A stretch of 64,000 nt of DNA, taken from the NCBI RefSeq assembly GCF_914767665.1, contig NC_059504.1, forward strand, positions 15,316,501 through 15,380,500, written 5' to 3'. The notes under the pieces are model-generated. The model did not search any database and was not told the DNA's origin. It saw only the letters and a program-made list of their open reading frames with translations. The translations under genes were made by a program, and so were the position numbers. Shown in pieces: positions 35,601 through 47,600 of the stretch. Position 1 is the stretch's first letter. The number at the start of each line of letters is the position of its first letter. This DNA comes from Harmonia axyridis (lineage: Eukaryota > Arthropoda > Insecta > Coleoptera > Coccinellidae).

Positions 35601-38600
35601 TATTTGAAATCATGGGAAATCTAAACTATCGAATGTAGAATTATGAATTTGTAGAAAATTTTAAAAAAAAATTAATTTCAATGCTGCACCTTTCTCCTAT
35701 AAAATAAGATGCGTTTCTATTATTTATGTACACTCAGATTCTTTTACTATAATCTACTCCATTTTAAATTATATACATACAAAGCAGTGTTCGATTAGTT
35801 AAACCATTTATAACTCAACAACAGTTCGCTCGATTTAGAATCTTTGGTTTGTTGTGTCACTGTAGCAGAAGCAGAATAGCACCAAAACCTTTTCAATTCA
35901 CAGATAAATATTTCTTTGTCATCACTGAAAATAAGAATCATGTATATTGCAAATGTATTGCTATAAAAAAAGAATATTTATCTTCTTCGACGAACACCAA
36001 AACATGCGAATCTCCAGCAAAAGTACCAGTTCGGGGAGTGTGAAACTCAAGGAGAAAATAAGCCTTTTAAACGGTGTGACTCTCAAAGAGTAGCAGTTTG
36101 AGGAGTGCAAGACTCAAGAGGAAGATGAACCTTCTAAACGGTGTTACCCTTATCGTTGGTTCAATTATAGGAAGTGGAATTTTTGTGTCACCTACTGGTG
36201 CTTACTTGGCTACCGAGTCGGTTGGTGCTTCTTTGGTGATCTGGATAGTGTCAGGGTTGTTTTCCACCCTTGGTGCTTTGTGCTATGCCGAGCTGGGGGC
36301 TTCTATAATGAGATCGGGTCACCACCCGAGCTACATAGATATAAGCATAATCACCATTATGCTTATATCTATGTAGCTTACCGCCCTTTGCCCCTTTGGC
36401 GGCTTTTTTGATGTTGTGGGTGTCGATTTTGATTATTAGGCCGACTACGAATACTATAGTTGCTCTTACTTTCGCCGAGTAAGCTGCTAAACCTTTTTTC
36501 CTAACTGTGATCCACCGGCTGATGCTGTTCGACTCTTGACTGCAATTTGTCTTTGTAAGTTCATTGTTAATTGAGTTTTTTTTTAAAATAAGGGAAATAA
36601 TAAAGGAAGTGCAAAGCTTTCCGGATATTCTAACAATTCCAGAAACCATTGAATTCATTGACATGGCCGACGCGATTGCTTTCAGTATAGTTATCATATC
36701 GATACTGTGTCTGGGAGTTTAAATTTTTCAGTCGAAAATAGTCGTAAACGATAGCAATGAATCAAAAAACTCGCTTTTTTCCATGAATGAATGAAACATC
36801 ACTTAGACGGTGAACATATTTAAGTTAGATGTCAGTTTGAACGTCTGAAATTAAATTTTCTCAACAAAAGGATCTCTATGCGATAATTTGCCGTCTTATT
36901 TTTAACCAGTATAAATATGAATTAATTACATAGAGATCAATGACTTGTTTCCATAAATTAGAGAAATCCACGATATCAACTGATAACTCTTACAACTCCT
37001 CAACCTCAATTATATACAATCTGGAAGATATGTATAGAAAAGCCATCTCCCATCATGCACTTGTAAACTCTGATTTCACAAATCACGTTACGCCTGAATA
37101 TCTTCTTGATGAAGCGTTCACTGAACATGAACTTATCTCGTAACTCCTATTAGCAATCCTTTGTTTTCAATTTCAGGTCTTCTGACTGCTGTGAACTGCC
37201 TCAGCGTGCGATGGGCTATGCGAATTCAGGATCTATTCACTGTGGCGAAGCTCTTGGCCCTTGCCGTCATTATTGTGGCAGGACTGTATCACATGGTCAC
37301 GGGTAATTAACAAAAACAATATTAGCTACTCTTGATATTTAGATATACAGAATTGTTCATCATTGTTTGATGAAAATTGTGACAAATAGAAAAAAAGTTT
37401 AAGATATTTCATTTTTTATGCATAAAAACGACGCCCAATACGAAAAAAAAAGCATAAAAGCCTTTTCTCTATTTCAGTATCGTAATTAGTTCATTACAGT
37501 TCTGAAAACAGTGTTGTAATGAACCCATTATAGCATTGTTTTCAGTTAAATTTTTCGTTTTGTGGTTGTCTACACAGACTTCCAATCCTATCAAAATTCA
37601 ACATTCATCAATTGTCAATATGATATAATTTGGATGAAGTGAAATGATTTGCGACATTATTCGCAATTTCTCTTAATTCTGTTGGTGTTAAATCGATTTC
37701 GGCATAAATAATTCACGAATTCAATGCGTAATTATAAATTATTTCAAAATTCGAAACATGCGATTCTAATTCATATTCCATAATCTGTCAATTTTCGTAA
37801 GTCACACCAACTGACAAGATACAATACAAATATCACTAGGATGTATAATCTGAATTTTTCATTGAATTTCGACAATATTTCACAAAACTTGACTGAAATA
37901 GAGAAAATTTCGTCTAATACTCGTTGCAGAAGGCAATTCCAACACTCGCTCCTTCGTCGCTCGTTTTCGAATTTCGCATTCGTGTTGGAATAGGAGCCCA
38001 TTCTGCAACTTATTTTAGAATATACTATTCTCACAAATTGAACGCTCAATTGAAGAATGATTTCAGTTTGGAATACCTGAGTGGCATACCATTTTTCCTC
38101 AAAAAAATGAGAGCAACAAATAGTCAACGCTCAAAAGCTCCTGACTACATGTCTGTGCTTCCCTATCACAATCTCATCAGAATTAAAATGACTTATTTCG
38201 ACGATTCAAAACGTTGTACTCAAATGGCTGATACTTCCCGCAGTGTGTGGCAACCCTTAGAGTGTTGCGATAATATAATGCAATAAGAACTCGGAGAATC
38301 TTGAAAAGAGGGACCAGTTTGTCATTCAGTATGATGAATCCCTATTGTTCTTAACCCTCTGAAAATAAAAATAAGATTAACAAAAGGACACGAAAAAAAA
38401 ATATGGGTCTCTTTTTCGATCACAAGAATTCTTTGACCTTCGAATTAACTGCCTTTGTGTAGAGTGTAGACATAAAACAAACTCTCATGAATATAGGAAA
38501 AGGTATAGCACGTTATCCTGTATCGCTTGTATTGATCGTTTATCAGAAAAAAAAATTCTCCAAATAAATTTCCATGCCACAAAAATGATTGAAGTCAACC

Positions 38601-41600
38601 GAATAGCTATAAGTCTCACCTAATTTCAAATCTATTACGTACAACTTTGCTTCCCCCGTTTTTTTTCCGAAATTCGAGGCTTTATTGTAAAAAACTGGTT
38701 ATACATTTATGATGCAAAGTATTGTCCATCGCTGACGACTACTTTCTTTCATTTTTCGGGCAGCGTACGAATCCCGCGTTGTAAAAACTGGTCATCTTTT
38801 GAAGCAATCCACGAATCGGTCAAATTTTTACTTCTTCATAAGATCGAAAGTGCTGGTCAGCCAGGCCGTGTGCCATTGATCGAAACAAGTGATAGTCCGA
38901 GGGAGCAACGTCTGGAGAATACGGCGAGTGGGGTAGGACATACCATTTCAACGTTTCCAAGTATGTCTTGACACTTTCGCAACATGGGGTCGAGAATTGT
39001 CATGCTGTAAAATCACTTTATCATGTTTCTTGTTGTATTGCGGCCGTTTGTATTTCAATGCTCGCCTCAAATGCATAAATTGTGTTCGATACGATCACCT
39101 GTGGTTGTTTCAGTCAGTTTTAACAACTCATAATACCCTACGCCGAGCTAGTCTCACCAAATACTGAGCATGATCTTGGCACCGTGAATATTCGGTTTGG
39201 CCGTCGACGTGAGAGCAAGACAGGAATATCCTCATGATTTGTTGCGCTTAGGAGTATCGTAATGAACCCATTTTTCGTCTTCAGTCACAATGCGATGCAG
39301 AAATCCCAAACGCCATTCAACATTTCTTGGCTTCAACTCGTAAGGCTTGACCAAATTTACTTGCTTCTGAATCATTCCCATGATTTTCAGGCGTTTTAAA
39401 ATGGCTTGTTGCGTCAATCCCAATGATCCTGCCAATTCTTGTTGCGTTTGACACGAGTCTTGATCGAGTAATGCCTCCAATTCTACATCTTCGAAAACAT
39501 TCTCTCTTTTTCCGCCATGCCGGACGTCAAAATCGCCGTTTTTGAAGCGTTGAAACCACTCTCGGCAAGTGCTTTCACAAATAGCGGCCTAATAGAGCAT
39601 TTGATGAGCCTCAGCCGCAGATTCATTCATATTAAAGCAGAATATTAAAACCTCCCACAAATGACGAGAATTTGGCTCGTAAGCTGACATGTTTAGTCAA
39701 GAATAAATTTATGATGCAGACACAAATCGACTAATATTTCGATGGCATTATCTATTTATTTCGCTACAGCCATCTATTGCAAAACGGCGGAAGCAAAGTT
39801 GTACACCATATTTATGGATGAGTTCGTTAGTCTCAATGGCATTTTGATAAATGAGCACAGGCATTCGGATATGCATAGAGAGGGTTTTCCAATAGGAATG
39901 ATACAATTCAAAATGGTTATAATGCCAAAACTGTATTAATTGTAATAGTAATATTTTGAGATTGTATGGACGCAAAACCATCTGAATGTCATAATAGATC
40001 CATAGTTATTCTGTAATTTAGAATATATAAATGCTTAATTGCAGCAGATGCTAATGCAGAAAAAGGTGTGTAAATATCTACATAGGTATATTATGGAAAT
40101 CATTAGATAAACATTATTAATTGAAACTTTGAAATGAGCTCCACATGCAGTACCTCAGCAACTCAGACAAATACATTAACCTAATGAAACCCTAAGGGTT
40201 ATAACCAAAACCAATCTTCAGCAGATAATTCATCGCATTGATCGTAAAATTTCTATAGCTTTCAAAGAGGTTAGGCAAAATAGTATTGCAATTAAGTGAG
40301 AAACGAGTTGAAAAAGATATAGGAATTGAAGGAGTTTCAACATGTGAAACTCAGGAGTATATATTATATCGTTTAAAGTAAAAATTTTGCTATGTCAATA
40401 ATTGCATCATCGGCATTTCTTGAATAATGCAATTCTTTATCTCGGTTGTATAATGAACCTTTTGTTATTCGTTTCGATTGGAATTGGATATTATGATAAG
40501 TCATTAGAATAAAACGGATTGTGATTTGATTGATTTAAACATGTTGAATCAAATTTTAGTAGATAAACTTTTAGTTTTTTCTTCATAGCTCTTTCAGTTT
40601 TTGAGATATTAAGATCAAATTTTAAATACAGGTTACGTTTTAGGGTTTGCATCGTTCAGTATGCCGAATGATTGTAACAAGGAAGGGGAAGATATTTTTT
40701 CGGGGGTTAAGCCCTTTTTCGCCTCACAAACTTTTTTGTAGTACGCCGCTGGTGGATTTATATTTTGTTCATAAATTATTTTGCCTCTTGAAATTTTTAG
40801 TCATCTGCGATCTTAATTGGGAAAAAAGTAAAATCATTTGCTTCATTCGCTACATTAATTGAAAATGTTCAACTCAAGGTAGGAATCTATTTCAAAAACA
40901 AAAAAAATTACAATGAAAACAAAATTGGTTTGTGATCTGAATAACAAGTTCAGCTTCAGCTAGAAATAAGAAACTCAACGAACCTATATTTCAAAATCTG
41001 AAAGATCTATGCAGGAAAAACTGAAAAAAATTTTGAAATTTTATCGCTCTATAGTTTGGTGACGAAACGCTTGCGTTATGGAAAAAAAATCTTATTTTGA
41101 AATCTTGATACAGAATTTTAAAACACCTGTATATACCTACTTCTTTTTTTGTATTCCAGAACGGATAAGCTGGATAAAAAAAATAAAATTAATTTGATTA
41201 AGCTATTCAAAAAATAGATTGATCATTTTTCTAGAATATCCTAGGTACAGAAATAAAAATCAGTAATGAGTATTTGGAAAAAATATTTCACACTCCTGAA
41301 CATCGCCAGAACGAAAATTCTAATTCGAATGAAATTATTTGATTATCTTTGAAATTGGTGAATGTTCTTTTCAAATTTTAATCCCTAAATGAATTATTCC
41401 AAATTTCCAGGTACTTCTCACAACTATGATAATGCTTTCGAAGGGAATTTCGATCTTGGAACAATTGCTCTAGGATTTTACTCAGGTCTGTTTGCATTTG
41501 GAGGTTGGAATTTCTTGAATTTCGTTACCGAAGAACTACAGGATCCGTATAGGTAAGATCAATAAACTACTTTGATATAATGCAATTTTATCTATTGATG

Positions 41601-44600
41601 AGTCATAAAATCGAACAAATTATGTAAGGAAAAAAGTTATGTTAATAAAAAAAATTCAGCGCAGAAAAATAAGAGATTGCTCCAGAAAAAATATCACCCT
41701 GTAAATCCCCAGTACTACATTTTGTCAGTTTTATAATGGATGAAATTATCTAATTAAGGATAACTTTTGAATTTTAATTTTTTTACAGTAGTCTAAGTTC
41801 AGAAATGCTAAAAATATAAAATAAACATTGTGTCAGTCAAAAAATCTATTCAATTAATTTTTTCGTATTTCAATTTTTTTCAACATATCGTCAGCCCTGC
41901 CAATTTGAACAGATGTTTATCATTTTTTGTTCATTATTGAAGGAGATCAAAAAATTTTGAGGAAAAGCGACCCTTTTTCATACTACCAATGACCCACCAT
42001 ATAAAAATTGCGCTTAAAAAAATGAGAGATTGATGCAGAAAAAATGTCAATCGTAAAATCATATGATGTAAACCTTAAAGTTTACCTATGTCAAATTTCA
42101 GCCGAATATCTTGATAAGTGGAAAAGCTATGCGAAAAAAATTTTACGAAAACAGCAAAACTTCAACACCCTGTATATGTATTTCGAAAACGTATCATTTG
42201 TAGAACAATGTTTATGAGCCTTTTTTCTTCAAATCATCTCTTTTCATTTGTACCTCCAATTTAGGAACGTCCTATATAATTTGGGACCTTTGAAGGTACA
42301 GATACAAAAAAAAATGTACAGGGTGAGTCAATAGTGCTCAATCGGTCGATAACTCTTGTAAAAGTTGGACTAGGAGAATGATTCAAATTTTGACGGAATC
42401 GAAAGCACTCAGCGCATAAGCTTGAATTATTTTTGAGAATCTACAGGTTAGTCCGAAAATGGTGAAACACGATACCACTCTGTTTTTTTAAATGGGAATA
42501 CCCAATTTCTATAACATACTCATAATATCCATGAAACTCTGATTTCGAAATATCCCACTTATCATAATTTATTTGTGGTACTTTTTGACGTTGGCCACTT
42601 TTTTCTACGAATTTTATGGTTATATTATAATGGTTCAAACTAAAGACCATATCTTGAAAACCGTTCAAGATAATTGAACGAATTATTTTTTATAGAATTC
42701 GAAAAGTTTTTGAGTGTTCTGCAAATTTACGGATCATTCTACAGGTGCTCCGAAAGATACTGCAAGATTTATAAAATGACCTTAAAAAATGTCAATTAGT
42801 CAGTTTTTTCAAATGACATGCCTGAGTTTTTTGCCTATCGGATAGCCTAGTGAGTAGTCTTCCTTTTTTATTCAGAGAGGTTATGCCTGAAATAAATAAT
42901 TTTCAAAATGCTTCGCATTTCATGTTTTGTATTGAGGCTGTCAAGCATACAACTTCAAAGGGATAAGATTACTCAACTCTACATAATACGTACTAGTATT
43001 ATCAATTAAGGATGAGCCAAATCAAAGAAATCTTCAAAACATTTGGAAACATACATTTTCGACAAAATGAATTGTATCTTTCGGACCACCTGTAGAGTGA
43101 TCCGTGCCTACTTGTTGATTTTGTAACATAAAGAAAAGAATCTGAGGATTCCTTCTCTTCAAATCGACTTCTGGTAGAACAAAGTGCGATTTCGTGTTCT
43201 ATTGGACGGATCCCCTAGGAAAATACCCCAATCAAGCTGAGAGCACGATTTCTCTTCTCTAGAAGTTAACAGAAAACGCACAGACAATGGAACGAGAATC
43301 GTTTCGGTGAATTTGATCGGAAAAATCTTTTATTCATTCTTTTCCGGCATCTTATCAGGTTATTTTTCAAGCGAGAGGATTACTTAGGAAGTGTGGGCCG
43401 GAATTACATTCTCCTGTTGCACAATCTACGAAAAACGAACATTTGGAACGTTTGAGAAAAAGAAAATATGAACCCTCAAAAATTTGCATGATTCACATTT
43501 CGGAATTTATAGAACACAAACATCGAACGAATAACACTTGTCTGTTCACAATCCAATTTTTTCTAGGAAGTAATAAAAAATAATCCTATGAATTCCCGGG
43601 ACTCTTAGGCCAATTGAAAAGTCCCCGGTCTGATGCACAGATGGCGATGCTAGTATTAAATCCATATGGTTTTCAGTTAGTACCAAACTTCAAACGATAC
43701 GTATCAGTGTACCTACTTTTGTTATTTGAAAAAAAAATGGAAAAAAAGGATTTCCTATGCTGATAAAATATTGCTTTTTGAAGGGAAAAATACAGTTGAA
43801 GCAAAATCTTGGCTTGATGAAGAGTTTCCGGGGTCAGCACCAAGAGAATCAACCATCATCGATTGGTATGCTAAGTTTTAACGTGGTGAAATGAGCACCG
43901 AAGACAGCGAACGCAGTAGACGCCCAAAAGAAGGTGTCACCGACAAAAAAATAAAAAAATTCACAAAATAATTATGAATAATCGTAAATTGAAGTTGATC
44001 GAAATAGCAGACATTGTGAAGATATCATCTGAACGTGTAAATCATATCATTCACGAATATTTCTACATGAGAAAGCTGTGTGCAAAATGGGTGCCACGCG
44101 AGCTCACAATCGATCAAAAGCAACAACGTGGTAATGATTTTGAGCAGTGTTTGAAGCTGTTTAGTGCAATAAACCTGAATGTTTGCGTCGATATGTGACA
44201 ATGGATGAAACATGGCTTCATCATTTCACTCCGGAGTCCAATCAACCGAGTCAGCTGAGTGGACTGCACACGATGAACCGAATCCAAAACGAGGAAAAAC
44301 ACAACAGCCAGGTGTCAAGGTTATGGCATCAGTATTCTAGGATGCGCAAGGTATAATATTCATTGATTACCTCCGAAAGGGCCAGACCATCAACAGCGAT
44401 TATTATCTAGAGTTATTGGAACGTTTAGAGGATGAAATCGTTAAAAAACGGCCCCAATTGAAGAAAAAAAGGTGCTGTTTCATCAAGACAATGTGCCGTG
44501 TCATAAATCAATGGAAACAAAGCCAAAATTGCAAGAATTGGGCTTCGAAATGCTTCAGCATCCAGTTCCTGCTCTTAGACCTCAAAAAAATGCTCGCTGG

Positions 44601-47600
44601 AAAGAAATTTAGCATCAATGAAGAAGTAATCGCCGAATTTTGAAGCGAAAGACAAATCGTACAACAAAAATGGTATCGAAAAATTTGAAGATCGCTATAA
44701 TCGCTGTATTGCCCTCGAAGGCAACTATGCTGAATAATAAAATCGAATTTTGCCAAAAAATGTGGTGTACTATGATTGATCGGGGACTTCTCAACTGGCC
44801 TGATACAGCTTCAACACCATAGCAGAGTGTGGTGGCTTTGCTGTAGAATTGTTGATATGCTCCAAGATGTGCCGCCATCTCTTATTTCATTGTTTAAATT
44901 TCTTTTCATTAAAAAATCATTGGATTTTGAATATTCTTCTTGTATTTTTGTCGGTAAATATCCTCTAAAAATTGTTCCTAGTTTTCACGAACGAAATTGA
45001 TAACTACTCTAAATTTCTATGGAAGTAGCTTATATTCCATATTAAGAAGAAAATCAAAGAACATTTTTAATTAAATTCGAACAGAATTGAATTCCAGAAT
45101 GAACTTTTTCGTAATTAGGAACTCGCATTTTGTTATACTTAGTAAATTTACTTCACACAAATATTCAGGGATTATTTTTCTACCGATGTTACATTCTTAT
45201 TTTATTTTTTTATTGAAGTTATAAATTTCCCCGTAAAATCTGTAGATGGTTCGCTCTATATACACCCAAATCAAATTATCATTAAGTTAAAAGGATATAA
45301 AACATCTGGAACGATTATTGATTTTGGTTTATGTTCATTTTTACGGACCCGCATGTAGTTAAAGTTACTTTGTTTCCTTTCCTTGTGTTATAACATGGAT
45401 TTTTCGGAATGTTGTTACTATAAAACGTGATTCGATCTCGAATCAATACTGATCAATTCAATTTCGCTAATAAAAAACATTAATACCCTCACAAAAAATG
45501 ATTGAGAAATAATGCTCACAACTGTTTTCGATAAACATCGTCATAAATAGAGATTGATTAGTTCCTAATAATTTCTACAGAATTCAATATAGTAGTACAA
45601 AACTTTGATGAAAATAAGCAAAAAAATTTCTGAAATAAAAATATTCAAATAAATATCGAATCCAAAAATTATTTCAATTGAAATAGCAATATATCAGTAT
45701 TCGAATACAGCAACAAGCCTCCTAAAATGATGTTTTCTGTTGATTTCCGTTTCTACTGAAGTTATAATCTTAATAAAAAATCACTAACTTTCTTAAAAGC
45801 ATCATTATCAAATTGTGTACCATAAATGAGCTCTTCAATAATGAAAATGTACCCAAAAATCATCACACACCTAAAATCATAATATTTATGTTCAAGGAAT
45901 CTCCCTAGAGCAATTTGGATCGCATTGCCAATGGTAACTGGAGTGTACGTTCTAGCAAATGTAGCTTATTTTGCCGTTTTACAAGGAGATGAAATGAAAG
46001 CTTCAAAGGCTGTGGCTGTGGTAAGCATGTATGTCAAAACCAAAGTTGTCCATTATTAAAATTATCTGTTTCCAGACTTTCGGGGCCAAAATGTTTGGAA
46101 GCTTTAATTGGTTGGTGCCAATATTTGTAGCTTTATCCACATTTGGAGGTGTAAATGGTATACTCTTCACATCGTCTAGATTATTCTTGACTGGGTCTCA
46201 AGAAGGCCATTTGCCTGAGTTTTTTTCCTACATTCATGCAAAGAAAATGACGCCTATCCCATCTTTAATTTTCACAGTGAGTATTTGGACTTTTGGAGAT
46301 TACATTAGTACCTTTGAATCCTGAATAATAACATGATGGACAAGAATCTCTTCATTTCTACTAATATAAGGGATTCTTTTTTCGATTGTGCTTTGCATTT
46401 CAGAATTATGTCAAAAAAGCACCTTCAATTGATATTATAAGCTCAATTAAAATGCCAATTGAAAAGTCCCCGGTCCACCATAGTAAAACACATTTTTTGG
46501 CAAAATTCGATTTTATTATTCAACATAGTTGCCTTCGAGGAGATACAGCGATTATAGCGATTTTTTTTTTCGATACCATTTTTGTAGGTAGATTTATCTT
46601 TCTCTCCAAAGTAGGCCTCAGTTTCGGCGATTACTTCTTCATTGGCGCTAAATTTCTTTCCAGCGAGAATTCTTTTGAGGTCTGAGATCAGGAAAAAGTC
46701 GCTGGGGGCCAAAACTGGAGAATACGGTGGATGCAGAAGCAATTCGAAGCCCAATTCATGCAATTTTGTCATTGTTTTCATTGATTTGTGACACTGCGCA
46801 TTGTCTGATTTGTGACACTGCGCATTGTCTTGATGAAACAGCACCTTTTTTTTTCTTCGAATGGGGCCGTTTTTTTTACGATTTCATCCTGTAAACTATC
46901 CAATAAGGCTATATAACAATCGCTGTTGATGGTCTGGACCTTTTGGAGGTAATCAATGAATATTATAGGTACCTTGCGCATCCCAGAATACTGATGTCAT
47001 AACTTTGCGAGATGACTGACTAATTCAAAATGTTTGTGAACTTTTTTGATTTTTTCGTCGTTGACAGCCTGTTTTGGGCGTCTACTGCGTTCGCCGTCTT
47101 CGGTGCTCATTTCACTACGTTCAAACTTAGCATACGAATCAATGATGGTTGATTTTCCTGGTGCAAAACCCGGAAACTCTTCATCAAGCCAAGATTTTGC
47201 TTCAACTATATTTTTTCCCTTCAAAAAAGCAATATTTTATCACTACATGAAATTCTTTTTTTTCCACCTTTTTTCAAATAAAAAAGTAGCTACACTCACA
47301 AACTAATGGTCGGATTGCTGTCAAATTTTGACCCTTATCGTTTGAAAGTTGGTACTGACCCAAAATCATATGGATTTAATACTAGCACCGCCATCTGTGC
47401 ATCAGACCAGGGACTTTTCAATTGGCCTAATAGAGGGTGTTTTCTTATCAGTAAATAGGTTTATGGATTATTTAATTTCTTGTTTTTTCAGTGTCTGACT
47501 TCGTTAGCTCTACTTTTTGTAGAGAATGTGTTCACCCTAATAAACTACTATGGACAAATACTTTGGCTCTCAGTCGCCGCAAGTGTTGGAGGAATGCTTT

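Noticed and set aside
36940..37143. 67-codon frame just before the shared SLC7 exon
   Set aside because: No resemblance to the transporter and no splice link; intronic.
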